A stretch of 52,101 bases of DNA, taken from SAR86 cluster bacterium. GTDB lineage: Bacteria; Pseudomonadota; Gammaproteobacteria; Pseudomonadales; Pseudohongiellaceae. The translations under genes and the position numbers were made by a program. Positions 12,840-21,692 of the stretch are shown here, in pieces; within the stretch, counting starts at the first letter, position 1, and every line of letters begins with the position of its first letter. The notes beneath the pieces are model-generated. The model was given only the letters and a program-made list of their open reading frames with translations. It was not told where the DNA came from and searched no databases. The stretch lies in assembly GCA_002746215.1 (NCBI GenBank), contig NVWI01000009.1, forward strand, positions 69,751-121,851, read 5' to 3'.

Positions 12840-13733
12840 ATGGGAAAGGGTAATAAGCTCTTAAACAAAAAGCTCTTAAACAAAAAACGTCTGATGCTGT
12901 TTTTTAAAGGCATGGCAATGGGCGCTGCTGACACTGTGCCTGGTGTATCTGGCGGGACAATAGCATTTATTACTAACATTTATGAAGAACTTATATTTTC
13001 TATTCAAGCTTGTAATTTAAAGGCCTTACAGATTTTATATAAAGAAGGGCTTAGTGCTGCGTGGAAACAGATCAATGGCACTTTTTTATTGATTCTTTTC
13101 TTGGGGATAATAAGCAGTGCGATACTTCTCGCCAATATTGTCGGATTTTTACTGGATAATTATGAAGCTTACGTCATGTCATTTTTTATTGGTTTAATTC
13201 TGGCATCAGGCTTATACATCAGAAAACAAATTACAGACTGGAGCTATCAAAAATATTTTCTTTTACTTGCTGGCATTTTTTTAGCGGTGAGTTTGAATTT
13301 CATCCCCCAAAGCGACAACCAAATGAATCTTCTGTTTGTATTTTTTAGTGGGGCAATTGCTATTTGCGCTATGATCTTGCCCGGGATTTCAGGCGCTTTT
13401 ATTTTGTTATTACTGGGTGCATATGAAGGTGTTTTAGAGGCTGTCAGAAATATTGATTTGATTATTTTATTGCCTTTCATGGCTGGATGTATTGTGGGGC
13501 TGATTAGCTTTTCTAATTTTCTGGCTTATTTGTTGGGCCACTGGAGAGCTCAAACACTTACTTTTTTGTTAGGTGTGCTTATTGGCTCGCTTTATTCAAT
13601 GTGGCCAAGTCAGCTAAGTATTGAAGAGTTTTCATTTTCATTTTTCAGTCTGTTTGTCATACTGGTTTTGAGTGGATTTTTTTTGGTATATTTTCTTGAT
13701 AAAAAAGTGCAGCCGACTGAGTCAGCTGAATAG
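12840..13733 (+). CDS. popT: DUF368 family membrane protein, polyprenyl-phosphate transporter type
   Basis: Integral inner-membrane protein of the DUF368 family, recently linked in other bacteria to the return flip of undecaprenyl phosphate across the membrane. The family signatures are GAADTVPGVSGGTIAFITNI (about residues 27-46) and the second half-repeat MILPGISGAFILLLLGAYE (about 178-196), the inverted PG-x-SG pair of the family. At least eight hydrophobic segments can be seen. Length is 297 residues. It sits one base after pcm and just before nlpD, an unusual place. Und-P recycling would serve both the peptidoglycan and the Wzy-type polysaccharide made from this window, but that link is inference. 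Confidence 0.85.
   Translation: MGKGNKLLNKKLLNKKRLMLFFKGMAMGAADTVPGVSGGTIAFITNIYEELIFSIQACNLKALQILYKEGLSAAWKQINGTFLLILFLGIISSAILLANIVGFLLDNYEAYVMSFFIGLILASGLYIRKQITDWSYQKYFLLLAGIFLAVSLNFIPQSDNQMNLLFVFFSGAIAICAMILPGISGAFILLLLGAYEGVLEAVRNIDLIILLPFMAGCIVGLISFSNFLAYLLGHWRAQTLTFLLGVLIGSLYSMWPSQLSIEEFSFSFFSLFVILVLSGFFLVYFLDKKVQPTESAE
12855..12884 (+). repeat. 15-bp tandem duplication at the start of popT
   Basis: AAGCTCTTAAACAAA occurs twice in direct succession (12855-12869 and 12870-12884) and encodes KLLNK twice in the charged N-terminal tail before the first membrane segment. The copies are identical and in frame. Confidence 0.85.
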
Positions 13734-13773
13734 TTACAGGTATAATTTTTTTTATTCAAATAAGTGCTGCTAT

Positions 13774-14568
13774 ATGAGTGCGATGAGAAGTTCAAAAAAA
13801 TTTAAAATCTATTTTAACAGTCTCTGTGTTTTACTTTTAAGTGCCTGTTCAAGTGGAACCTACCGTGCTCCAGTAGTTGATGTGGGACAGGAAGCTTCTA
13901 CTTCACAGCGTACTACCGTTGTCCTTGGAAGTGGGCCACAGCATCGTGTTAATGAAGGCGAAAGTTTGTATGCCATCGCCTGGGTGTACGATTTGGATTA
14001 TAACGCCCTTGCTTTAGCCAATAATATTCAAGCACCTTATGTTATTTTTCCGGGTCAGGAATTGAATCTTGATATCACAAATGTACCGCTTAACAACACG
14101 TCAATAAGCTCTGGTAATCAAACTCAAGCACCTAGTGTTGTTACTAGGAATACGAGTGGCAATGCGCAAACTAGATCGACAGGCACGACTAACAACCTGT
14201 TACGTTGGGTTTGGCCGGCTCAAGGCAATATCGTTGCTACTTTCTCAATTAGTGATAATGAAAATAAAGGGATTGATATTGCAGGCACTAATGGAGATCC
14301 GGTTATGGCGGCAGAGTCTGGTGAGGTGGTTTATGCTGGCAATGGTTTGTTGCGTTATGGCGAATTAATCATCATTAAACATAATGATCAATTTTTAAGT
14401 GCTTATGCGCATAATAGTTCAATTAATGTGAGTGAAGGTGACCATGTTAGCAGGGGGCAGCAGATTGCAAATTTGGGCTCTACAGGAATAGATAGAAACA
14501 TGCTGCACTTTGAAATACGACTGGCTGGGCAGCCAGTCGATCCGGAAAATTATTTACCGCCACGATAG
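13774..14568 (+). CDS. nlpD: Lipoprotein with LysM and degenerate LytM (M23) domains, NlpD type
   Basis: Outer-membrane lipoprotein that activates the septal amidase AmiC in relatives. From the ATG at 13774 the protein has 264 residues: a signal peptide ending in the lipobox LLLSAC (Cys about 25), a LysM peptidoglycan-binding domain (HRVNEGESLYAIAWVYDLDY to FPGQELNL), a Thr/Asn/Ser linker, and an M23-like domain. The first zinc ligand motif is replaced (NKGIDIAG instead of HxGxD), typical of the non-catalytic NlpD/EnvC group. The C-terminal HFEIRLAGQPVDPENYLPPR matches NlpD. An upstream in-frame start would put extra residues before the signal peptide and overlap popT, so I rejected it. In relatives the main rpoS promoter lies within nlpD. 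Confidence 0.92.
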   Translation: MSAMRSSKKFKIYFNSLCVLLLSACSSGTYRAPVVDVGQEASTSQRTTVVLGSGPQHRVNEGESLYAIAWVYDLDYNALALANNIQAPYVIFPGQELNLDITNVPLNNTSISSGNQTQAPSVVTRNTSGNAQTRSTGTTNNLLRWVWPAQGNIVATFSISDNENKGIDIAGTNGDPVMAAESGEVVYAGNGLLRYGELIIIKHNDQFLSAYAHNSSINVSEGDHVSRGQQIANLGSTGIDRNMLHFEIRLAGQPVDPENYLPPR

Positions 14569-14734
14569 GTTTTAATAAACTTATTCGAAGTCTTGTGAAA
14601 AAGTTCGCGAGGTCTAAAAGTTATACTATACTCAGGTGTAGTATGTACAAGTTATGTTTTGGGTGAAAGTTGAGAATAATAGAAAATTAAAATAATAAAT
14701 CAAAGATTGAGTGAAAAGGAAAAGGAGTCTAGGA

Positions 14735-15745
14735 ATGGACAAAACGGAAGATACTCCATCGTCCCCGCCAAGGAATAAAGAAACCCCTTTCTTTGTTTCT
14801 GAGAATAAACCTTTAAAAGAGCCAGAAATTTTAGTTAAGACGAAAGAAAATAAACTCAGTAATAAATCCAGAAAAAAATCTAGTTATAACAAAAAAAAGC
14901 GTCAACCCAGTCTTGATCCAACCACAATGTATCTCAATGAAATAGGGCATACCCCCTTACTTTCAGCCAATGAAGAAGTAAGGCTGGCCAGAGAGATCGC
15001 CTTAGGCAATGACAGTTCAAGAAAGCAGATGATTGAGTCTAATTTGCGCTTGGTCGTGACGCTAGCCAAACGTTCAGTAAATCGTGGTCTTTCATTTTTG
15101 GACCTTATTGAAGAGGGTAATTTGGGTTTGATGCGAGCGGTTGAAAAATTTGACCCTGAGCTGGGCTTTCGTTTTTCAACCTATGCCACCTGGTGGATTA
15201 AACAGAGTATTGATCGAGCCATTATGAATAATGGGCAAACTATTCGTATGCCAATTCATGTGATTAAGGACATTAATGCTTGTACCAGGGCTCTTCGGCA
15301 GCTGACTGAAGAGTTAGGCAGAAAACCAAGTGATGATGAGTTAGCAGAACGCATGCAATTATCGATTGAGAAAATTACTAAATTAAGAAAAAAAGAAGTA
15401 AAAGTCTGTTCAGCAGATATCCCGTTATCTAATGATGCTGAAAGCAGTTTGTTGGATGTTTTTCCGGACGATGTAAATGGGAGCCCTGAAAAAATTCTAG
15501 AAAAAGAGGACTTACGACAAAAACTTGAAAAGTGGGTTGAACGGCTTTCGGCAAGAGAATCGGAAATAGTCGCTCGTCGATTTGGCTTGTATGGCTATGA
15601 ATCCAGTACGCTTGATGAAGTAGGTGAAGAAATCGGCTTGACTCGAGAAAGAGTCAGGCAAATTCAAATTGAAGCCTTGTCGCGTTTGCGTCGCTACCTG
15701 GAAAGAGAAGGCTTAAGTATCGATTATCTGTTTGCTGATGGATAA
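14735..15745 (+). CDS. rpoS: RNA polymerase sigma factor RpoS
   Basis: Stationary-phase and general stress sigma factor. Region 1.2 begins with PTMYLNEIGHTPLLSANEEV. Region 2 holds NLRLVVTLAKRS and RFSTYATWWIKQSIDRAIM (-10 recognition and melting). Region 3 follows (IRMPIHVIKDINACTRALRQ), and region 4 has the helix-turn-helix GEEIGLTRERVRQIQIEAL. From the ATG at 14735 it has 336 residues (E. coli 330). AAGGAG at 14722-14727 with a 7-base gap supports this start over the GTG at 14711. The N-terminal tail (about residues 1-60) is rich in Lys, Ser and Asn and poorly conserved, as is usual. nlpD-rpoS synteny is classic. Confidence 0.97.
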   Translation: MDKTEDTPSSPPRNKETPFFVSENKPLKEPEILVKTKENKLSNKSRKKSSYNKKKRQPSLDPTTMYLNEIGHTPLLSANEEVRLAREIALGNDSSRKQMIESNLRLVVTLAKRSVNRGLSFLDLIEEGNLGLMRAVEKFDPELGFRFSTYATWWIKQSIDRAIMNNGQTIRMPIHVIKDINACTRALRQLTEELGRKPSDDELAERMQLSIEKITKLRKKEVKVCSADIPLSNDAESSLLDVFPDDVNGSPEKILEKEDLRQKLEKWVERLSARESEIVARRFGLYGYESSTLDEVGEEIGLTRERVRQIQIEALSRLRRYLEREGLSIDYLFADG

Positions 15746-15750
15746 CGCCC

Positions 15751-15794
15751 AAAGCAGCTAATGGCGGAGCCATCAGACTGCTTTGTTTGTTATG
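15751..15794. terminator. Rho-independent terminator between rpoS and csp
   Basis: AAAGCAG (15751-15757) pairs with CTGCTTT (15778-15784), enclosing a second hairpin ATGGC-GGA-GCCAT (15761-15773). The right arm runs into a T-rich stretch (TTTGTTTGTT). It lies 6 bases after the rpoS stop and faces the convergent cold-shock gene; its A-rich left side could make it work in both directions. Confidence 0.7.
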
Positions 15795-15810
15795 TGTTGG
15801 TGCCTACCTA

Positions 15811-16017
15811 CTAAATAGGAACAACTTTGTTTGCACAAGGGCCTTTTTGGCCTTGGCCAACTTCGAATTCAACGGCCTGACCATCATTCAATGTTGCATA
15901 TCCACCACCGGCTTGAATTTCTGAATGATGAACAAATAGATCTTTACTGCCATCCTCAGGGGTGATGAAACCGAAACCTTTATCAGCATTGAACCATTTA
16001 ACTGTACCTTTACTCAT
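15811..16017 (-). CDS. Cold-shock domain protein (CspA family)
   Basis: Small single-strand nucleic-acid-binding protein, 68 residues, consisting only of the five-stranded cold-shock OB fold. It begins [20 protein letters not shown], with the RNP1 motif KGFGFI, and has RNP2 as LFVHHS. Members act as RNA chaperones or antiterminators; which paralogue this is (CspA, C, D or E type) cannot be decided here. It is convergent with rpoS and lies downstream of fdxA on the same strand, 137 bases away, enough for its own promoter and leader. Confidence 0.95.
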   Translation of the reverse strand: MSKGTVKWFNADKGFGFITPEDGSKDLFVHHSEIQAGGGYATLNDGQAVEFEVGQGQKGPCANKVVPI

Positions 16018-16154
16018 TTTATTTACTCATTTTGTTGGTGAAATATAAAAAATATATCCGAATTCACCGGTTCGAATATAAAATAAAAACATTTAATAGA
16101 GAGGTATAACAGATAAATAGGTGAAAAGACAAATAGAAAGTTAATAAGGTTGAA

Positions 16155-16478
16155 TTAACGTTCCAGGTATTGCTTTTTGTCAGTCTTATCAGTCCATTCT
16201 TCGGCGTCAGGCAAAGCCTCCTTCATTTCAGTGATATTTGGCCACTGCTCACTGAGTTCGGTATTGATTTCGAGGAATTCCGCCTGATCTTCAGGCAATT
16301 CATCTTCAGCGTAAATTGCATCAACTGGGCATTCAGGTTCACATAAAGCACAATCGATACACTCATCTGGATTGATGACTAACATATTAGGGCCTTCATA
16401 GAAGCAGTCTACAGGGCATACCTCTACACAGTCAGTATGTTTGCAGCGAATACAGTTTTCACCAACTATAAAGGTCAT
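16155..16478 (-). CDS. fdxA: Ferredoxin FdxA, 7Fe/8Fe type
   Basis: Low-potential electron carrier, 107 residues. The N-terminal part carries two cysteine clusters, [18 protein letters not shown] and [16 protein letters not shown], arranged as in the Azotobacter/Pseudomonas FdI type with one 3Fe-4S and one 4Fe-4S cluster. An acidic C-terminal tail follows. AAGGAG upstream of the ATG supports the start. It lies 59 bases downstream of mutS on the same strand. The fdxA-mutS pairing next to rpoS is also seen in Pseudomonas. Confidence 0.95.
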   Translation of the reverse strand: MTFIVGENCIRCKHTDCVEVCPVDCFYEGPNMLVINPDECIDCALCEPECPVDAIYAEDELPEDQAEFLEINTELSEQWPNITEMKEALPDAEEWTDKTDKKQYLER

Positions 16479-16537
16479 CCTAAATCTCCTTAATACATTT
16501 CAAGCATTGCGTTTCAAGTATCATATTTTAGCAAGAA

Positions 16538-19111
16538 TTACTTATCTCGTACTAGTTTATTCAACTGATATAGAAAGTCCTGAGCTTGTTTAGGTGTCAT
16601 ATCATCAGGGTCGATTTCTAAGAGTTTATTAATAACGGGGTGTGGTTCAGTTACCGAGAATAAATCGGACTGAGTAGAAGAAGGAGGCTGGTGTTTGTAT
16701 TCTTCACTTTCCAATTGTTTTAACTTTGACTTCGCTTGTTGAACCACTGATTTTGGAATGCCGGCTAACTGAGCTACCTGTAGACCATAGCTTTGGTTAG
16801 CGGGCCCATCTTCGACGCTGTGTAAAAAAACAATGCCGTTATCATGTTCTGTGGCATTTAAATGCACATTTTTAACGGCAGGAAATTGCTCTGCTAAACC
16901 GGTTAACTCGAAATAATGTGTTGCGAACAAAGTGGGGGCTTTGATATCTGAAGCGATGTTTACAGCGCAGGCCCAGGCCAGCGACAAACCATCAAAAGTG
17001 CTTGTGCCACGGCCTATTTCATCCATTAAGACCAGGCTTGAAGCGGTTGCATTATTGAGGATATTTGCTGTTTCGGTCATTTCCACCATGAAGGTTGAAC
17101 GTCCTCCAGCTAAATCATCAGAGGAACCTATACGGGTAAAAATGCGATCAACCGGGCCAATAATTGCCTGCTCAGCTGGAACAAAACAGCCCGTATAGGC
17201 AAGTAAAACAATAATGGCAGTTTGGCGCATATAGGTTGATTTACCGCCCATATTGGGGCCGGTAATGATCAGCATGTTTTCGTCTGACGTCAGGCTGAGG
17301 TCATTGGCAACAAAGGCTCCATCCATGACCTGTTCGACGACAGGGTGTCGGCCTTGTTTAATCTGAATGCCTGGCTGGGAACTCAATTCAGGGCAGCTTA
17401 AATTTAAGGTTTTTGCGCGTTCAGAAAAATTTGTCAACACGTCAAGTTCAGCCAGACTATAGGCATTTTCCTGTAATGTTTGCAGTTGTTGAGCCAGCGT
17501 ATCCAATAGCGCTGCATACAGTTGTTTTTCTCGTGCCAGAGATTTACTTTTGGCGCTGAGCACTTTGTCTTCGAATTCTTTTAATTGGGGGGTGATAAAA
17601 CGCTCGGCATTTTTAAGGGTTTGGCGCCGGATATAGTCAGCAGGCGCTTGCTCTGATTGTAGTCTGCTTATTTCAATGTAATAACCATGCACACGGTTAT
17701 AGCCAACTTTTAGCGTGCTGATGCCTGTACGCGTTTTTTCATCTTGTTCCAGCTTGGTAAGGAAGTCGCCTGCCGTACTGCTTAGACTTCTTAATTCATC
17801 TAGCTCGGCATCGTATCCCGTGGCGATCACGCCGCCTTCACGGATAACAACCGGCGGGTTTTCCTTAACTGCGGATATAAGTGTGTTGTGTAATTCAGGG
17901 TGTTCGCCAATGCCTAAGGCTAATGTGTCTAGTTGCGGAGACTCAATGTCTTTTAAGATGAGTTGTAAGTCAGGTAATAAGGCCAGTGCATCACGTAGTT
18001 TTACTAGATCACGGGGTCGAGCAGAGCGCAGTCCTATACGGGCAACAATACGTTCAAGGTCGCCGATTTGCTCTAATAAGGTTTGGATATTTTCATATTG
18101 ATAATTGTTAATCAGACTGCTGACAGCTTGTTGGCGTAACTGGACTTGCTGAATGTCACGGACAGGGCGGTGTAACCAGCGTTTTAATAAGCGCGAGCCC
18201 ATAGCGGTGGAGCAGTGGTCAAATACAGCGCTTAGCGTATTTTCCTTGCCGCCATTAAGATTGCTGTCAATTTCCAGGTTGCGGCGGCTTATGCTATCCA
18301 GGATAAGGCTGTCTTCATTTTGTTCTACCCGCAAGCTTTGGCAATGTGGCAATTCGGAAAACTGGGTTTCTTTGGCATAATTTAGCAAGCAGCCTGCTGC
18401 TCGAATAGCGGCATTTAGATTTTGGCAACCGAAACCATCAAGACTGTCGGTTTGCAGCTGTTGCTTCAATAAGCGTAAAGCCGTGTCTTGATCAAAGTCC
18501 CAGTCAGGTCGTTTGCGTATGCCTGCCCGGGTTGAAATAGTCTGAGACCAAAGACTACTGCTACTTTCGCTGATAAGCAGCTCGGCTGGGTTTATACGTT
18601 CCATTTCAGTCAGTAAGGCATCTTCACTGTCGACTTCTAACACAGTAAAACGACCCGCACTTAGATCCAGAGAAGCCAGGCCATACTTGTCGCCATCAAA
18701 ATATAAAGCTGACAGGAGTCTATCCTGGCCTTCTTCCATAAGAGCTTCATCACTTAAAGTGCCGGGCGTGATGAGTTTGACGACTTTACGTTCAACGGGT
18801 CCTTTACTGGTAGCGGGGTCACCTATTTGTTCACATATTGCAACAGAGATTCCTTGCTCGACTAATTTAGCTAGATAACGATCAGCAGCATGATAGGGAA
18901 TTCCACACATGGGGATAGGAGAGCCGCTAGACTTACCACGAGCAGTCAGCGTTATGCCGAGTAGTTTTGCCGCTTTTTCTGCATCACTGTAAAACATCTC
19001 ATAAAAGTCACCCATACGATAGAAAAGCAGCTCACCAGGATGCTCTGCCTTTATTTTCAGGAATTGCTGCATCATGGGAGTATGGTCTGAAGCTGGATTG
19101 TTCAATTTCAC
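16538..19111 (-). CDS. mutS: DNA mismatch repair protein MutS
   Basis: Mismatch-recognition ATPase, 857 residues (E. coli 853). The mismatch-reading motif is in [19 protein letters not shown] near residue 33-51, the MutS I domain. Later landmarks are the clamp region [11 protein letters not shown], the Walker [16 protein letters not shown] (about residue 615), the Walker B region [22 protein letters not shown] and FATHYFELT. The C-terminal tail ends [16 protein letters not shown], matching the tetramerisation tail. It is divergent from recA across a 281-base gap. No cinA-like gene lies between mutS and recA. Confidence 0.98.
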   Translation of the reverse strand: MKLNNPASDHTPMMQQFLKIKAEHPGELLFYRMGDFYEMFYSDAEKAAKLLGITLTARGKSSGSPIPMCGIPYHAADRYLAKLVEQGISVAICEQIGDPATSKGPVERKVVKLITPGTLSDEALMEEGQDRLLSALYFDGDKYGLASLDLSAGRFTVLEVDSEDALLTEMERINPAELLISESSSSLWSQTISTRAGIRKRPDWDFDQDTALRLLKQQLQTDSLDGFGCQNLNAAIRAAGCLLNYAKETQFSELPHCQSLRVEQNEDSLILDSISRRNLEIDSNLNGGKENTLSAVFDHCSTAMGSRLLKRWLHRPVRDIQQVQLRQQAVSSLINNYQYENIQTLLEQIGDLERIVARIGLRSARPRDLVKLRDALALLPDLQLILKDIESPQLDTLALGIGEHPELHNTLISAVKENPPVVIREGGVIATGYDAELDELRSLSSTAGDFLTKLEQDEKTRTGISTLKVGYNRVHGYYIEISRLQSEQAPADYIRRQTLKNAERFITPQLKEFEDKVLSAKSKSLAREKQLYAALLDTLAQQLQTLQENAYSLAELDVLTNFSERAKTLNLSCPELSSQPGIQIKQGRHPVVEQVMDGAFVANDLSLTSDENMLIITGPNMGGKSTYMRQTAIIVLLAYTGCFVPAEQAIIGPVDRIFTRIGSSDDLAGGRSTFMVEMTETANILNNATASSLVLMDEIGRGTSTFDGLSLAWACAVNIASDIKAPTLFATHYFELTGLAEQFPAVKNVHLNATEHDNGIVFLHSVEDGPANQSYGLQVAQLAGIPKSVVQQAKSKLKQLESEEYKHQPPSSTQSDLFSVTEPHPVINKLLEIDPDDMTPKQAQDFLYQLNKLVRDK

Positions 19112-19392
19112 CTACTGAAAGCTGCCTGCTGAGTTTTGTGATGCTGAAAAAAGTTAGAATTTGAGGGCGAAGATTCTACGTGATTCGTTGCGATCATACA
19201 AAAAATCTCTTTTGAATAAGCGGTGTTTATCTGCTTTAATTATTGTTGGTTTGTAATGCAATTTTTTTTCGAAAACTAGCAGCTATTTTCAGTAAAGTAG
19301 ATAAGATACAGACCCTAGTCTCAATAGATAAATTATAGTTAGATAGACTAAAGCAGTTAGATAAATCAACGCTTAATAAATAAGGTAAATCA
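19112..19392. promoter_or_regulatory. mutS-recA divergent intergenic region with TAGATA repeats
   Basis: 281 bases without a gene. A promoter-like pair TTGAAT (19212-19217) and TTTAAT (19235-19240) has a 17-base spacer and points toward recA. TAGATA occurs four times between 19298 and 19363 (19298, 19325, 19340, 19358), and two copies extend to AGTTAGATA exactly 18 bases apart. I looked for the E. coli LexA box (CTGT-N8-ACAG) and found none, nor a clear GAAC-N4-GTTC. Whether the repeats bind a regulator is unknown. Confidence 0.35.
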
Positions 19393-20454
19393 ATGGCAGA
19401 GCAAGGTTCAAACAGAGAAAAAGCACTTGGCGCAGCGTTAGCGCAAATTGAAAAACAGTTCGGTAAAGGCTCAATGATGCGCATGGGTGATACCGAACGT
19501 GTTGCGATCCCTGCCATATCAACGGGTTCTTTGGGCTTGGATATAGCCTTGGGCATTGGTGGCTTACCAAGGGGGCGTGTTGTTGAAATCTATGGGCCTG
19601 AATCTTCCGGTAAAACGACGCTCACATTACAAGTCATTGCTGAAGCTCAAAAAACCGGTGGCACCTGTGCTTTTATCGATGCTGAACATGCGCTGGATCT
19701 TATATATGCGGAAAATTTGGGTGTGAAAGTTGATGATTTACTGGTAAGTCAGCCAGATACTGGAGAACAAGCGCTGGAAATTTGCGACATGATCGTGCGC
19801 TCTGGCGCGGTTGATGTGGTGGTTATTGACTCGGTAGCTGCGCTGACACCGCGTGCTGAAATTGAAGGTGATATGGGTGACACCCACATGGGCCTCCAGG
19901 CTCGCCTGATGTCTCAAGCCTTGCGTAAAATGGCAGGCAATATCAAAAATTCTAATACGCTGGTTATTTTCATTAATCAGATTCGTATGAAAATCGGCGT
20001 TATGTTTGGTTCTCCTGAAACCACCACTGGCGGTAATGCGCTTAAATTTTATGCCTCGGTACGTTTAGATATCCGTCGCATCGGCGCGATCAAAGACGGC
20101 GATGAAGTGGTGGGTAATGAGACGCGCGTTAAAGTGGTGAAAAATAAAGTGGCACCGCCTTTCAAACAGGTTGAATTTCAAATTTATTACGGCAAAGGTA
20201 TTTCCCGCTTAGGTGAAATTATTGATCTAGGTGTGAAACATGATTTAGTAGAAAAAGCCGGGGCCTGGTATGCCTATAAAGGTGAGAAAATCGGGCAGGG
20301 TAAAAAGAACTCTATTCAATACTTGGAAGAACACCCTGAGATAGCCCAGGAAATTGAAACAACTCTGCGCGAACAGCTTCTCGCCAAGCCGGATAAACCG
20401 GCTAATAGCGATGAGGCTGATGTAACTGAAGAAGCTGTTGCTGCGGGAGAATAA
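19393..20454 (+). CDS. recA: Recombinase RecA
   Basis: Strand-exchange protein and SOS co-protease, 353 residues. The N-terminal polymerisation motif is followed by Walker [14 protein letters not shown] (about residues 67-79), Walker [11 protein letters not shown], the DNA-binding loops [20 protein letters not shown] and [17 protein letters not shown], and [12 protein letters not shown]. The acidic C-terminal tail ([13 protein letters not shown]) is typical. recX follows after 11 bases, forming the usual pair. Confidence 0.99.
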   Translation: MAEQGSNREKALGAALAQIEKQFGKGSMMRMGDTERVAIPAISTGSLGLDIALGIGGLPRGRVVEIYGPESSGKTTLTLQVIAEAQKTGGTCAFIDAEHALDLIYAENLGVKVDDLLVSQPDTGEQALEICDMIVRSGAVDVVVIDSVAALTPRAEIEGDMGDTHMGLQARLMSQALRKMAGNIKNSNTLVIFINQIRMKIGVMFGSPETTTGGNALKFYASVRLDIRRIGAIKDGDEVVGNETRVKVVKNKVAPPFKQVEFQIYYGKGISRLGEIIDLGVKHDLVEKAGAWYAYKGEKIGQGKKNSIQYLEEHPEIAQEIETTLREQLLAKPDKPANSDEADVTEEAVAAGE

Positions 20455-20465
20455 GCTCACAGCGT

Positions 20466-20990
20466 GTGAGTATGGGAAACTTAAATAAAAAAGAAAGTAC
20501 TGAAAAGCTTGAAATCACGATTCGTCGTGCTGCAATGGATTTGCTGGCACGGCGAGAACATTCCTTTAAAGAACTAACCCAGAAGTTATCTCGTAGCATC
20601 AGGTGTCAGAGTCATGACTCTGACACCTTTGTCCCTAGGTTTGACGAAGCTGATATCCAGCTTGCGCTGGAAAAACTCCGAGATGAAAATCTGCAATCTG
20701 ACCAGCGCTTTCTTGACGCTTATATTCGTTTTCGCCGCAATAAAGGCTTCGGGCCGTTAAAAATTGAAGCAGAACTTTACCCCAAAGGGCTGGATTCAGA
20801 GCAAATAAGAGCATGCCTTTATGATGAGGAGAATGATTGGGCAGGGCTATGCCGACAGGCTCTGGAAAAACGTTTTCCCGCTTTTAATAAGGAAGACCTT
20901 AAGGAAAAGGCGAAATGTGAGCGTTTTCTGACGCAACGAGGGTTTTCGCATGAGCTTATCAGGAATGCTTTAAGCCAAATTCGTGAATGA
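20466..20990 (+). CDS. recX: Regulatory protein RecX with a palindrome-encoded insertion
   Basis: Negative modulator of RecA filaments. Family features: the N-terminal repeat MDLLARREHSFKELTQKL, then ALEKLRDENLQSDQRFLDAYIRFRRNKGFGPLKIEAELYPKGL (second repeat region; the conserved R-x-x-KGxGPxxI motif is inside), then a third repeat (CERFLTQRGFSHELIRNAL). Length is 174 residues. Between KLSR and RFDEADIQ, where relatives usually have only a few residues, it carries SIRCQSHDSDTFVP. These extra residues are encoded by a copy of a 26-bp palindrome found four more times nearby (see repeats). The insertion keeps the frame. The start is GTG at 20466; the ATG at 20472 is an alternative. Confidence 0.9.
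   Translation: MSMGNLNKKESTEKLEITIRRAAMDLLARREHSFKELTQKLSRSIRCQSHDSDTFVPRFDEADIQLALEKLRDENLQSDQRFLDAYIRFRRNKGFGPLKIEAELYPKGLDSEQIRACLYDEENDWAGLCRQALEKRFPAFNKEDLKEKAKCERFLTQRGFSHELIRNALSQIRE
20602..20627. repeat. 26-bp palindromic element, copy A, inside recX
   Basis: A perfect palindrome: GGTGTCAGAGTCA (20602-20614) followed directly by its reverse complement (20615-20627), with one further A/T pair outside. The flanks ATCA on the left and TTTGTCC on the right are shared with copies C and, in part, D and E, so the mobile or duplicated unit is about 37 bases or more. It lies within the recX coding sequence and is translated. Confidence 0.95.
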
Positions 20991-21008
20991 ATGTTTTAGT
21001 TAATGAAT

Positions 21009-21045
21009 GGGCTGTCCTGCCCCAAGGGGTGAATTTAGCCTTTTG
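21009..21045 (+). terminator. Weak terminator-like hairpin after recX
   Basis: GGCT (21010-21013) can pair with AGCC (21037-21040) around an inner CCCC-AA-GGGG dyad, followed by TTTTGT. The outer stem is short and the inner loop tight, so this is a weak candidate for recX termination. Confidence 0.25.
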
Positions 21046-21096
21046 TATAGGTGTAAAATAATTTGATAAGTGTGTATCTGTGCGTAATAGTGCCTC

Positions 21097-21286
21097 ATGA
21101 AAAGCAAGGATGTTATTTCAAGGTTAAAAAAAGAAGGCTGGCGTAAGGTGGGTGGCAAAGGCGACCATGAGAAGTTTAAACACTTCTCATAGAAAGGGTC
21201 ATGTAATTGTGCCACACCCTAGAAAAGGTATAGCTATCGGAACCTTACGTAACATATATAAACGCAGGTTGGGAGTGGTAAAATGA
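21097..21286 (+). pseudogene. hicA: hicA toxin remnant (frameshifted)
   Basis: HicA-type mRNA interferase toxin with a double-stranded-RNA-binding-like fold. The first frame reads MKSKDVISRLKKEGWRKVGG then KGDHEKFKHFS and stops at TAG 21190-21192. One base out of frame, the rest of the family continues: HRKGHVIVPHPRKGIAIGTL and RNIYKRRLGVVK, ending at TGA 21284-21286. The catalytic-histidine region KGDHEKFKH and the VPHPRKGIAIGTL core are both present but in different frames, so one extra base (or loss of two) near 21183-21189 breaks the gene. The end overlaps the hicB start by ATGA, the normal hicAB coupling. Confidence 0.85.
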
Positions 21287-21676
21287 TCTATCCGGCATAC
21301 GTACATATTAGGTGATAAAAAGTATGCGCATGGAGTGACGCTGCCCGATTTCGATGGATGTTTCTCTGCCGCAGATGATTACGCCGATTTACCCGCGTGT
21401 GTACAAGAAGCCGTTGAATTGCACTTTGAGGGTGAGGCGTTTGAAATGCCCAATCCTTCGGATATAAATGAGCTAGAAAAAACGGGGGAATATGAAGGCG
21501 GCGTCTGGATGTTGGTTAACGTTGATTTAAGTAAATTAGATACTAAGCCCATGCGACTGAATGTGTCTCTTCCAGGACATATAGTAAAACAGATGGATGA
21601 CTTCGCTGCAGAAAATCATCTGACCAGAAGTGCATTAATTGTAAAAGCGACAGAAAACTATCTGAATTCTCATTAA
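21283..21676 (+). pseudogene. hicB: hicB antitoxin remnant (frameshifted near its start)
   Basis: HicB-type antitoxin. The ATG at 21283 overlaps the hicA stop and gives MIYPAYVHIR before TGA at 21313-21315. The family sequence resumes one base off at 21314 with DKKYAHGVTLPDFDGCFSAA and runs open to 21676. It contains the degenerate RNase-H-like HicB fold and a C-terminal ribbon-helix-helix (MRLNVSLPGHIVKQMDDFAA). A GTG at 21335 could still restart translation and give 113 residues lacking the first strand. Both genes of the pair are thus broken independently, so the module looks dead, unless these are sequencing errors. Confidence 0.8.
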
Positions 21677-21692
21677 CAACCTCAGTAGTATC

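Noticed and set aside
13672-13773. Longer nlpD start overlapping the end of popT
   Set aside because: It would place a stretch of aromatic residues before an otherwise complete lipoprotein signal peptide, which starts well at 13774.
14591-14632. Promoter for rpoS with -10 TATACT
   Set aside because: The TATACT hexamers have no acceptable -35 at 16-18 bases (TTGTGA lies 23 or more bases away; TTCGCG is a poor match), so I did not list it as a feature.
16066-16076. GGTTCGAAT resembling a tRNA T-loop upstream of the cold-shock gene
   Set aside because: No acceptor, D or anticodon stem can be built around it; the surroundings are AT-rich leader sequence.
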